Below are positions 44,116 through 55,097 of a stretch of DNA of 64,000 bases, one piece after another. The stretch spans positions 2,542,001 through 2,606,000 of the forward strand of contig JASJZC010000006.1 in NCBI GenBank assembly GCA_037178855.1, in the 5' to 3' direction. The first letter of the stretch is position 1, and every line of letters begins with the position of its first letter. The stretch comes from Oscheius sp. JU75 (taxonomy: Eukaryota; Nematoda; Chromadorea; Rhabditida; Rhabditidae). The position numbers were made by a program, and so were the translations under genes. The notes under the pieces were generated by a model. That model had not been told where the DNA came from. It saw only the letters and a program-made list of their open reading frames with translations, and made no database searches.

Positions 44116-47100
44116 GATTGATCTCATGTGTGTCAAAAAATCGATTTACTTGCCAAAATCAGTCAAAACGGTTTTCTGGTTCTTTTTATAGTTTCTGTCA
44201 CACCAAAAATGTTTGTATGCTTCACGCACTTTGTATTTTAGGTGTTCTAATAGTGGTCTTTGCATCAAATGGACAAAAGATGAAATGAATCAAGTTCAGT
44301 AGGCTTCTTTATAGTTTTGCAAACGGTGTTTATGGATTTTTTTGGTAATAGCCTGCGATGGCAATTCACTTGATTTATAAAAGTTTCGTCATAACGCTCG
44401 TTTTTCTACTTTCTGTGCTTCCACCGAGGTAGATACAACAAATGAAATCTCCTGTATCAGAGAAACAGGGAGCTGGAAATTTCAGACTGCTCATAGAGTA
44501 CTGGTTCGGGAAAGTTTTGTTCAAAAGTGTTTCAGAATAAGCTTTGTTCAGTAGATCTACCAGTTCTCTCCCCAACGTAGGATAAACTTTGGCCAAACTT
44601 GTGTTCAGGTGGATTCTCTTCATAAACTTTGGTTCCAAAATGTTTCACAGGTCTCTCTACTACTAAAGTGCAATGGTGTCTGCCCGCCGGTTAGTCTCCA
44701 CGAGAAAAAAGGTGGCAAGTCATGACGTGTCAAGAGTTGAAGTTGACAATTCAGCATTGGGGGAAACTTGCGAACTTATTTTAGAGAAGCGGCGCAGCCG
44801 CCTGTTGTCAATGCTAAGTCAAGACCAAGGGACGACGAAGCCGTCGTAGACGGTTGGTCTTTTACAAGAACTTGTTTGGAACAATTCTTGTAAAACAGAA
44901 TTGACTGAAAATGAATCCAAAAACTGTCTACTCTTTCACGTGAATATGTTACAACAAGTATCGGGTTCAAAAATGTTTGATAATTATATTATAAGTTCCG
45001 TATAGCCTGGGACAATGCTCACGGCCTTGATAGCAAAAGAATTCAAAAGCGAGTGGCAATGCCAAGTCAAATGTCGTGCTGAAAATGTTTGATGGTTATA
45101 CAACAATGTACTTAGTTCGTTTGCGTTTTCTAGATGTTATATTCAAAGAAAGTATAAAATTCTCGAGCCCTATGCTCAGAAAAGTTAGGAGAAAGGAACA
45201 AAAAGCTTCCAGAGGAGCGAAACCGTCTTGTGGCCCAATAGATAAGACCATTGATCGTGCCCAGTTGGGGGAGAGAGTAGGCAGTAGGTGGAGGAGCAGA
45301 GCACAAACAAAACGACGGTCTCAGTCTCTCGATCTGCTGCCGCCGACGGATGTACGGCTGCCGACTGAGAAGAAGTGCAAGCTGTCGCGAAAAGACAAAT
45401 AGAAATTGACTAAATGCCTGAGAGTTAGAGTAAAGAGAGAAGGCTTTTCTGGGCTGGAGAAGGGGGGTTTCGTAGCAGGAACCTCTTTTTTTAAATTCGA
45501 ATATTTTATTTTGCCGAGACCCGCAATAACAGTGAATGACTGAAAAGTTTCGGCACTATCAGTAAAGCTTGAAACACTAAACTTTTTAATCGTTGACACG
45601 ACACCTGTTGGTATACTGTTTCACGATTTATGGAGGATAAAAGATAGGATTTTGCCCGAAAAAAAGGGGAGGGGGTATTTATTGATGAGTGACACATGAT
45701 GGTAAAGTTTTTGAAGAGTACGATTGCGAACGATTGAAATGAGGAGGCACAGGAGTTATGTACAGCTAGAAATTTTGTCCAAATATATTGTTAAGCCTCA
45801 TCGAATGATTGGAAAGTGCTGCACTATAGCTAAACCTTGAAACCTTCCAAACTTTACAGGGTACGAGACACCATCAGAGAGTGATGTGCTCACTTTATGG
45901 AGATGGGAAATAGGTTTCTGGTCGGAAGGTCAAAACATATCTTATCTTGAGACAAACCCAATCAATAAAATATTCTTCGGGTGTTTCGCCTATATGCTAA
46001 CAGTGAAACAATGGAAAACAGTTTTCCCACGTTCCTATCAAAATCTGTCTATGAGAGACTAACAATTTGTCTCGTTTCCCTGTTCCGAGTCAATGTTTTA
46101 CTCACTAAAGACAGTTTATCAACCGATTGCCTAATATAAAATTTGAAACCTATTTGTTTCATAGAAAGACTACAGGGAACAGTGAGTGCTCAAGACAAGA
46201 TGTGCTTAGCCAACGGAACTGTAGGATGTAGAAGATAGAAACGACCTGATAAGACTCTTTGGGGGAAGACCATTAGGCATTGATAGGGAGCTGGATTGAC
46301 GTAAGCATAGGTGCTTTTGGGAAGAAAATGCAGAAAAAAAACAGAAATTGCTAATCCCATAGACTCGGAGTAGTTATACACTTTTCGAAACACAAACAAA
46401 CAGAATACCTGGACAACAAAATGTACATCTTTCCAGTCTCTTCAAAAACTGCCTTCTGACAAAAAAACAGCCGCTTTCCCAGACTGTGAATCAGAGTGAA
46501 CTAGCCGCGGGTCGGCCTCCCTTTTGTCTCTCTGTCCTAGTAATGCTGGGTGCCCTTTTCCTATTCTCAGAAGGAAGACCATATTTTCTATCTTTTTCCA
46601 TCCTCGAAAACCTTAAAAACCACTAGATTTTTGGGGGGAAATGAGAGGGGATCTTTCTTGTTTCAACATCTGGATACATGTCTTTTTTTGAAATTCAGTA
46701 CTGCGTCCAGAATATTGAACAAATATAGTACAAATAAGTATTTTGGGTATCAGGATAAAAAAGATGGCTCCTAGTCGATACGGCAGCGGCAATTTGTGAG
46801 CAGTCATACGGACTGCAATCAGAGAGGGAGATTCCCGTGTCAGCAGCTGTCCGATGTAATAAAAAGAACGAGCACTGACCTCAGGGTGTCTCTGTCTATC
46901 AGGAAGAGAAATGCAAATGTTGGTATGACTGGAAGCATTGGGAGGGCATATCGTTGAATCTTGCATGAATGCTCATCCAAATTCATTGCTTCGGAGCTGC
47001 TTTTTGAGTCATTTTACTTCGGAACCTTGTATGTTTCAGTCGTTCAACTTATATCGAAGATTAGAAACATACATAACCTGCCTTCTCTGATCTGATCATC

Positions 47101-47214
47101 AAACAAAAGCGATATTTTCCCATCCAATCTTGCAGCACTGCTTTTCCATACCGGTCAATATCGATTTTCTCTCTTCTCACTATCACATCCACAGTTAGAT
47201 ACCAGCAGAGAACC
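44116..47214. other. Long gene-poor stretch
   Basis: Several ORFs of 70-117 residues occur, but none has splice or domain support. A possible exon pair on the minus strand at about 46966-46760 (QDSTICPPNASSHTNICISL, then after a short intron RESPSLIAVRMTAHKLPL) is the best candidate. A cluster of three DNA hairpins lies at 44789-44895. No RNA gene was identified. Confidence 0.35.
44789..44895. repeat. Cluster of three adjacent hairpins
   Basis: GCGGCGCAGCCGC (44789-44801), an imperfect GACCAAGGGACGACG / CGTCGTAGACGGTTGGTC pair (44823-44859), and a perfect 11-bp stem TTTTACAAGAA / TTCTTGTAAAA (44860-44870 and 44885-44895) with a 14-nt loop. They follow one another directly. Function unknown; such runs occur at mobile-element ends. 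Confidence 0.6.
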
Positions 47215-48443
47215 ATGACTTCAGGAGACCAGATTCGACTGAACGCGTCTTTCAAAAGGTTAGTAAGGTTGTTGTGTCTATTATGCTTTGGTGGTTCGGT
47301 AACCACTTTTCAGTTAATTGTCGGGAAACATCAGATCAAAAATAAGCGACTTGATTCAATTTTCATGTTGTTTGTGAAACAAGAACAAATTAAATGATCT
47401 GTCTCAAACTTCGTGTTTTTGTGAAACAAAACTGGTTGTGCTCAGAATCGATTCACAAGCAATGCAATGCTAATGCTATGAACCTCATTAGTGGACATGA
47501 AAAAAAACTACTTCCAGCTTTTCCGACTTCGACCAAGCCTTCTCCCAGTGGGGTAAGGAAACTGGCTTCCAATTCCGAATTGGATCTTCCGAGACCCTGA
47601 AAGACAGTCAAGCCCTCCAGGCCAGATTCAAGTATCGCTACGTTGTTTATCACTGTGTCCACTATGGAGAGCCAAGAGTTCGAGGTGAGATCTATGTTTC
47701 AACGAGGTATTATATACTTCGAAAGTTTCTGTAAACGGTTGTCACTGTTTTCGAGATGAATATAATATACACGTATCATAGGCCAAATTTCATTTGCAGG
47801 TCTCGGAAAACGTCCGAACCAGTCATACCTATCCTGTGGATGCAAAGCTCATGTCAGACTGAACTTCATCGAGAAGGATCGCAGCCTGAAAATCATGAAA
47901 ATGGTTGCGGAACACACTGGACATGGACCTGATTGTGAGTGGCTAGCAGAAAGTCGGAGAGACAGAGGGTCAGAGAGACAAATGGACAGAAATAGCTTTT
48001 CAGCCCAAAAAGACAGCTACCGCTACGCCAGTTCCTTTGTAAAGGCTCCACAACAAAATGCTCCCGACAAATTCGGCTACAATAATGCTGGTGAAGAGAA
48101 CAGGGAATCTTTTGATAAATACTATAATGAGCAGAAGAAGGCAGGTTTCCCATGAATTCTTGTTCAAAAATGTTTCAGTACGTGGAGTCGCTGCGCAACG
48201 AGGTTCGCAACTACAAGGCCATACTGAATGCTGAACGAGCGCAAGTTGGCCTGGACAAGTTCTACCCTTTACCCATTGTCGTGGAAACTGTCGACTTTTT
48301 CACGAAGATTATAAACAAGAAGTCTAAGGTAAGAGCTCTAACTGTCTTTCTGTCTCACTATCACATTTTAGTTCTCTGCAGCTGAACAAGAAGAAAACGA
48401 GGAGATGGAGGGAAAGCTCTTCGAAGAGTATACAACGAACTGA
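47215..48443 (+). CDS. ZSWIM/FAR1-like DNA-binding-domain protein
   Basis: Exons are 47215-47258, 47518-47684, 47800-47934, 48004-48144, about 48180-48327 and a last exon to TGA 48441-48443. The product begins MTSGDQIRLNASFKSFSDFD. It has the N-terminal domain of ZSWIM1/3-type and FAR1-like proteins: F.SF.DFDQAFSQWGKETGF, YRYVVYHCVHYGEPRVRG, GKRPNQSYLSCGCKAHVRLN and VAEHTGHGPD (WRKY-GCM1-like zinc-binding pattern C..H..C.C..H.H). Full-length relatives go on to a MULE transposase domain; this one ends in a Lys-rich, then acidic helix, so it is the DNA-binding part alone. The phase at the intron near 48145-48179 does not fit, so check for a sequence error or another splice. AATAAA is near 48472. 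Confidence 0.65.
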
Positions 48444-49020
48444 ACTGTTTTATATTGTTACTGATACAGTGAATAAACATGTTCTCTAGTAATTTTGTGA
48501 GACAGATGGGCAGGGATTCTTAAATACTGACCAGTCGACGGCGCTGTAGATTTTTTCTAAAAGGTTTTTGGTTTGCATCTAGAACATCTGACTCCGCCAT
48601 AAATTTTTTGCTACAGAAGCATTAAGGAATGCTGTCGAAATACTGTTCGCGCAGTACCGCCAGCAATGATCGCGGAAGAACTGTTTTGAAAATGATACTC
48701 GGACATTTTTCATCTTTTTTTCTCTTCGTGTTTTGCTCTTCGTTTATTTTTTTAGCTGTATTGTGTTCTATTTAGAATGTACACCGATCGAAGGATTGCT
48801 TCAAGCGGTTAGTTAGTCTCTATTGTAGTTCTTCTCCGACAAATTTCCGGTAACTCTACGCTCTCCAGGACAAAACGCTGCTTCGAACAACAGAATGGTC
48901 TTTCTGTTAACATGCGGTTAGTTGTTAAATCCCCGTATTTCTTCTCCGCCACTTTTTCAGCATTTTCTTCGGTTTGGAGTGGAAGCCTCTAGATACAGTG
49001 TAAATTCTATCAGTTCACAG
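48444..49020. other. Intergenic, nothing recognised
   Basis: No exon, RNA gene or repeat is supported. Confidence 0.35.
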
Positions 49021-49023
49021 GAG

Positions 49024-49575
49024 AAACACTCTGCACTCCTGTTGACTACACGATCAGTGGGGACCGCTTCTACCTCTCTGACAAAATTCCAGGAGCATAG
49101 TTTCATCGAGAAGTCGTAGATTCATCTGGTCAACATTAACATTTTTGGGACAAAGGATCGCTCTTGCGTTCAAGTGATCTGGGTCGTCGTAGATTCCTTC
49201 AAAAATCTCCTTTACCAAGTCTCCGGTGCTAAACGATATCTTTTCAAAGTTTCTATCCAAATTTTTACCTCAAGAATTTCTATTTTTCCCTCTTCGTTTT
49301 TCCCAATTTTGTCTTCGCCCACTTTTAGGAGAAACTCTTTGAATTCATTCGAATCGCTAGAGGCTCGCATATTCTCGTGCAGTCTGAATCTACTGAATTT
49401 GGAGAATAGAGGCGAATGCTTCATGCAGCAGGCGTATGCATCCAAAGAGAAGAGTTTTTTTTGGGATGGGCAGCACCTACAAATCTAATGTCCCTGGGTA
49501 ATATTCCAATTACCCGGCGGAAATCGCCTTCCAACAGCACCGTTTTACAATATGATGGGGAAAAAATTGGGGAGT
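49024..49575 (-). pseudogene. Helitron/Pif1 helicase fragment
   Basis: Minus-strand pieces in helicase order: KTVLLEGDFRRVIGILPRD (about 49550-49493), LHENMRASSDSNEFKEFLLK (about 49385-49320) and ARAILCPKNVNVDQMNLRLL (about 49170-49110). These correspond to the GGDFRQ, ENMR and API-N motifs of Pif1-like Helitron helicases. They are in different frames with no Walker A, so this is a remnant. It differs clearly from the copy at 24.4-28.6 kb (ENMRASSDSNEFKEFL against ENMRTVDDSDDFKKFL), so it comes from a different Helitron lineage or an older copy. Confidence 0.7.
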
Positions 49576-50244
49576 AGCAGAGGGTTTCAGGAATTGACTT
49601 ACAGGAATAATATAGTTTGAAACACTCGAGGCTGTGCCTACATACCGGGACGTCTAGTAGAAACTCTGCTGTGAGAGCTAGGCTCCAATCACACCTTACT
49701 GGGCCGCAGAGAATCTACCCCCTGCCGTAGTAGGTGCGCTATGAATTTATCGACATACGTGATACTGGTCTTCTTCCAGAACAGAGGTAGAGGTCGTAAA
49801 CCATTTACCCTTCAGAGCTGCGCTCCACCCTTTCTACGTGGGACAGGGACTATATATTAACCAAGAATTTCCTGTAAACCATGCTAAAGTGGGGGTTTGA
49901 GAAGGCGTACTGGACTAAGCCAATTGCGTTCTGGATTAAACCAGCACGCCCTGAAACTATTCTCAAAGAAATATCATTCTCTCTTCATTCTTCTACGAGC
50001 CGTGATATTCTGTAAGTACAGGAATACTTGTATTTTGAAGTGGACCTAACTGAGACCCTTTTAGGTAAAAGTTTGAACTGTGATGTACGTCCATTTGTAG
50101 GACATAAGATGAACAGATCAGATAATAGAGTATGACTTAAACCTAAAAGTATTTTTCGAGCAAAAAGAGGTCATTGACTAGTCTTCTAGTCTGAAGAGGG
50201 CAAGTTTAAAGCTACATAGGCGAGAATCATAACTTGGCATATCT
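49576..50244. other. Probable LINE 3' region, no gene
   Basis: Lies downstream of the LINE reverse transcriptase. No coding signal; presumably includes the LINE 3' UTR, but the end of the element is not defined. Confidence 0.35.
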
Positions 50245-51300
50245 CTATATGACGCACCATGATGGTTTTCCAGCCAAAGAATTCGTGTAAAATCTCTCTG
50301 GACTTTTTCTATTGCGTTTACATCTTTTTTTTTTCAGATAAGGGCTCCAAATTAAAGAACCAAATTCTAATCTTGATCTGACATAAGTAACAAAGAGCTT
50401 AGTTAGCAACTTTGGATCATTGTTTAGAAATATTATGAAGATTCTAAACATAGTTATATTAGCAGATTGAATCATATGAACATACTGAGGTCTGAATGAT
50501 AACGAACTATCGTAACGTATTCCTAAGTCGCGTACAGAATCTCTACTCTGGATGAGAAAACCATTTACATGATACAGATGCTTGAGGTTTTTAGAACCCA
50601 GATACAAAACGAAAGTCTTGTTTTCAGCAATATTCAGTTTTATCTTACTAAAGAACAAGAATATACTATCTATGGACCTCTGAAGTAAAGAGCTATACTC
50701 CAAACTACTTTTTTCATCGTATGACATATAAAGTTTAACATCGTCCGCAAATTGAGTAATCTTTACCTCACGTAGTAGGTTTGAGAATCGTATGATGTTT
50801 GCTATATAGAGATTGAATAGAATAGGACCAATAACACTCCCTTGAGAAACACCGGATTTTATAGGAAGCCAATCGCTAAAGGATGTGTTAAACTTAACAC
50901 AGAACAAGCGTTCAGTCAAGAAGGATTTTAGCCAACTGAATAAATTTCCTCTGATTCCATAGGTTTTCAATGATTCAAGGAGAATAGTGTGGTTTACTGT
51001 GTCAAAAGCCTTCATAACATCAAAGTACACCACACCTACTGACTTTTTAGAACTCAGTTCATACTGCCAATCGGCGATATCAGCGCACAACGCATTGTCA
51101 ATGCCACTCTTGGCCCTAAACCCAAACTGTTGCCTAGGAATGATATTATTCGCTCTGTCCCATTTGTCAATGTGTCTTTTAACTATTTTTTCCATTAACT
51201 TACAGGACGTAGACGTTATAGATATTGGTCTAAAGTCATTTACATGATTGGCTGAACTGGTTTTAGGAATAGCTGTAACTATTGCTTTTTTCCAAATCAA
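50245..51300 (-). CDS. LINE reverse transcriptase domain
   Basis: 351-residue open frame with ordered RT motifs: DFRPISITSTSCKLMEKIV, QFGFRAKSGIDNAL, VYFDVMKAFDTVNHTILLE, SGVSQGSVIGPILFNLYIAN, the catalytic FADDVKLYM and YDSSLSF. This is the RT of APE-type non-LTR elements, which copies the element RNA at a nicked chromosomal site. It is still fully open, but the upstream endonuclease is deleted, so the element is probably inactive. Confidence 0.85.
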   Translation of the reverse strand: MIWKKAIVTAIPKTSSANHVNDFRPISITSTSCKLMEKIVKRHIDKWDRANNIIPRQQFGFRAKSGIDNALCADIADWQYELSSKKSVGVVYFDVMKAFDTVNHTILLESLKTYGIRGNLFSWLKSFLTERLFCVKFNTSFSDWLPIKSGVSQGSVIGPILFNLYIANIIRFSNLLREVKITQFADDVKLYMSYDEKSSLEYSSLLQRSIDSIFLFFSKIKLNIAENKTFVLYLGSKNLKHLYHVNGFLIQSRDSVRDLGIRYDSSLSFRPQYVHMIQSANITMFRIFIIFLNNDPKLLTKLFVTYVRSRLEFGSLIWSPYLKKKRCKRNRKSPERFYTNSLAGKPSWCVI

Positions 51301-51422
51301 GGGTACTTGACCTAGGCGTAGGGAAAAGTTAAAAATATATGCAAGAGGGACTGCGAGATTATTAAGACATTTTTTGAATACAATCTGTGGTATTTTATCG
51401 GCAGTGACAGAACAGCTAGACT

Positions 51423-52015
51423 TTAGAGATCTACTTTCACCAATAATGTCGAAGGGGAAAATAGTGAAAGTAGAAAGAATTTGACCACTGAAGTGGCCAA
51501 CATTAGTTTCTGGTGTGCGATCATCACAGAAAACCGACTCAAAATACGAGGCAAAAGCGTTAGCAATATCGTCATCCTGTAGGCTGTACCCTCGGAAGAG
51601 ATAATCAATGATTTAGCCTTAGAAGCAAGTTTTACTTTTACGTACTGGTAAAGAGCTTTACCATGGAGATTTATTAAAACCTTATCTTGTTTCTTAACAG
51701 AATAATTATACATAGCTTTAGTCAGCTTATGACTGACCCTCAAGTAAGCATCACCAAGATGTGGTGTAGTGTAGTGCAGTTGACTTGAATGAATTCAATT
51801 AGATTGTCACAATCAATAACTTTCGTATTAGGAGGCCTATAGACCAAAACTAATCGAATTCTGCTTAAATTGACAAAAAGAACAATTACCAAGACATTAC
51901 ACGTCTCTTTAAGTGTTTTTACCACCGTGTACGAAATAAGATCTTTCACTAGAAAAAGAACACCACCTCCTATGGTAGTACGATCACATCTAACCAAAGA
52001 ATACGGCAAATACTC
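51423..52015 (-). pseudogene. LINE ORF2 N-terminal part: partial APE endonuclease and linker
   Basis: Reads RCDRTTIGGGVLFLVKDLI and RIRLVLVYRPPNT, strands of the APE endonuclease, then passes by deletion (about 51740-51750) into VSHKLTKAMYNYSVKKQDK, the linker before the RT. Stops at 51423. Missing the catalytic Asp/Asn/His region. Confidence 0.7.
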
Positions 52016-52175
52016 TATAACTAAACCGTCAGAAACATGACTCGATAACCATGTTTCAGTTACATTTTTTACTTTTGTGATGTGTTATCATGTTACGAAG
52101 ACTATCAAATTTGTTTTTTAAACTACGAGCATTTAAATTAAAGGCAGTTAAGATTACATTGAGAAACAGAAGTTA

Positions 52176-52835
52176 TCAATGGTTTAAAGATTTTTTACGA
52201 ACCTGCTGATAGTTGTCTCTCCTTCCTCGACGCTTCGTTACGTTGACATTGGTCTGTTTGTTAGTGATCTGCTCGTTCCATTTGTTCTTGACCTCGTCAA
52301 ACTCCTCGTCAGTCAAGCTGAACTCTTCCTTGGTCCTTTTGTTGACAATTTTTCCTTCGTTGTAGTTGATGAACAGCTCCATCTTTGTCGTTCCATTAAT
52401 AGCCAAATTTGCCCTCTTTAGTCGAAGGGCGAATCCTTTGATACGATCATTGAGCGAGAGAGAGGGACGAATGAAGGTTCCCGATATTTCAAAGTCCGGA
52501 TGAAGATTCCCACACAACTTCCTACCTTCATTTTTAGCCTGTTTGGCACAGATGCGAATCCTAGCCAGAACCTCCCTTTGTAAAGAAGAGAAGGGAAGAA
52601 CGAGTTTGAGCAATCTAGAACCACCATTAGAGCCAACCTTACCCATTCTGTAGAAGGTCACTTGGAAGGCAAAATTAAGACTGTTGAAGATCTAACTAAG
52701 ACGATTCCTATCCTTTTCGTACTGAAGTTGCGCGGTCTTGTTTGTATCTTCTTTGAAACCACTTATGACAAGGGAGCGACGTCTCTCGATCTGCTCGAAT
52801 GTTTCCTCTTTCTTTTCCATAACAATCTGTGTTGC
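52176..52835 (-). CDS. LINE ORF1-like protein
   Basis: EKKEETFEQIERRRSLVISG (coiled coil into an RRM-like start) followed, after a frame break near 52690, by FYRMGKVGSNGGSRLLKLVL, GTFIRPSLSLNDR and a basic tail NVTKRRGRRDNYQQVRK. This is the layout of the RNA-binding ORF1 of CR1/L2/Jockey-like LINEs, with the RMGK and FIRPSL segments diagnostic. It packages the element RNA. Confidence 0.7.
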
Positions 52836-52900
52836 AGTCTGAATTATGCTAATGAAAAACATGTTCAAAGTCACTAACTTTAAAGCTCTCATCGCTTGAC

Positions 52901-53625
52901 AGCTCTTTCGCCTTTTTTTTGATTATTCGGCGGCTCACAGAATGTTTTTTTAGAACGTTGAAGCTTGATCCATTCAAGGAGATCTTTGTCCAACTTCAAG
53001 TCTTTCAGTGGCCGTCCTGCGCCGGGTAAACGCTTCCCTCCGAGCCCGCTTTGCTTGCTTTTTAATTATCGATGTACAAACAGAAAAGTACATACCTCTG
53101 AAGGGCTAGAGAGCTCTTACGTGCTCGCCACTGTTGAATTTGTCGCCTGTCGACCCGAAATTGCTTTGCGGCTTGTAGATTTGAGTGTCTTTCAGCGTAT
53201 TCAATGGCTTCAGTCTTGAAGGCGAGTCCGTAGCACTTCCTCTTTGCTTTAGTCAGCTCAAACGTTTCGCTTTCTAACTAAAAGAAAACAAACACTGTGA
53301 ATATTAAAAAGAAAAAACTAACGTGTTCAGCTTCAAGCAACGGCTCTTCAACGTAATCTTCTGCTTTCCTTTCGCGCGAAGACACTATGTCTGAAGTTAA
53401 AACAATAGCAATACAAATAAAATACAATCGAATAAAAAGAGAGGTTGAGAGCAACAAACATGGGAAGGAAGCAAAAAAAAAATGGTAGCAATTTGAAGCA
53501 ACAACCGCCGAAATTTGGGTATTGTTCCAAGTGCGCTTCAATTAGAGGGTGCGATTCTAATTTTCAATCGCGCTGTTTGGGTGCGCTTATATTAGAGGGG
53601 TGCTTATAATAGAGGTTTTACGGTA
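52901..53625 (-). mobile_element. pogo/Tigger-like DNA transposon, N-terminal part, interrupted by the LINE
   Basis: Minus-strand exons read ERKAEDYVEEPLLEAEH (about 53385), LESETFELTKAKRKCYGLAF, AIEYAERHSNLQAAKQFRVD and RRQIQQWRAR (53280-53120), and GAGRPLKDLKLDKDLLEWIK (about 53025-52965). These are the helix-turn-helix and CENP-B-like segments typical of pogo/Tc5-type transposases. The outer end TACCGTAAAACCTCTA (53625-53610, read on the minus strand) looks like the terminal inverted repeat. The DDE catalytic half is not present where the LINE begins. Confidence 0.65.
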
Positions 53626-54410
53626 TATTAGGAGGAGAAGAGTGGGGTCTATAATTATTTAGATAAAATAAATAGATGGTGTTAAAGCAAAAGAAAAATT
53701 AGAATAGTGGAAAAAATGAGTGACGTGAGGACGCGGGGACAACAAACAAAAACGAAATCCTAAGAAATAGGAAGCGAACGAGTGTCCGCCCGAGGTACAG
53801 TAGTACTCGTGGCGGGACGAGTTGGCGCGCATTCAAATTGAGCCGGGCTCAACAGTTATGTTTCAAAGCATGTTAATAATTCTGAATTTATCAAAGCACA
53901 CCATTTGGCTAGGATTAGAGGTACTAATCTTGAAAAAACGGCCAGTAATAAAGTGTGTAAAAGGTCACTGCCAATTCATAAGAAGGAGTCATATAGGCTT
54001 GACGCTTGCAGAAAATTGGTCAAAGCGAGGAGAAAAGAAGAAGTTTTTGTTTTACAGCTACAATAAAACAATGAGAATGATCGGGAAAGTGTTGTTGTAG
54101 ATAAAGTTCTTGCACAAAATGCAAAATGTTGGTTTAATAACTTTTGAATATGAAGAGATTTTGTTTTACAGCTACAATAACACTATGAAAATGCTCAGGG
54201 AAGTATTTCACAGCTCTTCTTCGAACTTGTCTCTTTTGCAAAATCCTCCAAAGTACTGTACATAAAGAAGAAGGGCTAGTTTCGTTGCCAATATTAGAAA
54301 AAAGGATATTTGGTTTCAAACTTTGTTTGACTCAGCAGAAGGCCATCACAAAGCTCGAATACTTCGTCAAACACCGGCTTATCATCTCAAGTGAGTCCTC
54401 CCCCATTGTT
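53626..54410. other. Intergenic with a small local duplication
   Basis: The sequence TTTTGTTTTACAGCTACAATAA occurs at about 54045 and again at about 54160 with related flanks. No gene is supported. Confidence 0.35.
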
Positions 54411-54424
54411 TTTAAAATGAGACC

Positions 54425-54640
54425 TCTCCAGATGTCTGTTAACGCTCCTAGATCAAATAATTTTCCTCCTCCCCCGCACCGCCTCCAATCAGTAATGCTC
54501 CGCCACCGCCTCCAGCTATTCTTGCCACCGTTGGAGTCAACGCTCCTCCTGCCCCTCCTCCACCTTTGCTTTGTGATGGCACTTCCGAATCTTATGGATT
54601 GCCATCCAACTCCGTTGAAGAGTCGTATGGGCAACTTGAA
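54425..54640 (+). pseudogene. Proline-rich (FH1-like) coding fragment with a frameshift
   Basis: One frame reads MSVNAPRSNNFPPPP and the next PPPISNAPPPPPAILATVGV and NAPPAPPPPLLCDGTSESYG. A change of frame at the C-run near 54473 splits them. The composition is like the profilin/SH3-binding proline stretches of formins and WASP-type actin regulators. No FH2 or WH2 domain is nearby, so it may be a lone exon or a remnant. Confidence 0.35.
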
Positions 54641-54885
54641 GCCTTATTTTTATGTATATGTACCACAAAGAATAATTTGATCTTTCTGTGTGGTTGCCTA
54701 TTGGGGTCTCCCGCTCTCACGAGTTTTGCTTCAAATTTTTTCTCTAGTCCCATGTTTTAATTGCTAGTTTTGCTTTATTTGCAGCTATAAATGACAGTGG
54801 ACATACTAAGGGTGTGTATGAGGTGCAAGCAAGAAAGTTTTGAAATTTAGGAGGCAGCATGTTTGATCAACAAAACGGTTATTGG

Positions 54886-55089
54886 CTAAAGGTGTAAATA
54901 TCCCTTTGCTATTGCTGCGACAACAGGTATGCCTCCAGTGGCTATAATAGCTGCGCCAGCTCCGAGACAAAAAGATAAAAGACCTCGACGTTTCTTCTCT
55001 TCCTCCCGACGAAGATTGCCAATGACCGTCTTTTTGTAGGCAACACTTTTCCTACCCCATGTTGTCCTCGCAAAACTCACCCGCTCCAA
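54886..55089 (-). pseudogene. Duplicated C-terminal exon of the atlastin-like gene
   Basis: Reads SVAYKKTVIGNL followed by basic residues and a hydrophobic segment (LLSFCLGAGAAIIATGGIPV). It matches the last exon of the neighbouring gene (VTYKETVIGNL, FGLGVTATASGAAFIAYG), also at DNA level around 55013-55053 versus 55886-55925, but without the tandem repeat tail. Most likely a partial duplicate. Confidence 0.55.
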
Positions 55090-55097
55090 AATCCACT

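Larger units (their letters stand above)
50245..52900 (-). mobile_element. Non-LTR retrotransposon (CR1/Jockey-like), internally deleted
   Basis: The minus strand carries, in order, an ORF1-like gene (52835-52176), a partial APE endonuclease (about 52015-51745) and a reverse transcriptase (51300-50245). The endonuclease jumps from TLHHILV to the RT linker, so its second half with the GDFN site is gone. It lies inside a pogo/Tigger-like transposon gene, whose coding sequence breaks off at about 52900. Confidence 0.8.

Noticed and set aside
45076..45402. 108-residue basic ORF
   Set aside because: Low-complexity Arg/Lys content, no splice sites, no start context and no recognised domain.
46613..46966. 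117-residue minus-strand ORF
   Set aside because: Part may be an exon, but without a family match or a second supported exon I mention it only as a candidate in the intergenic entry.
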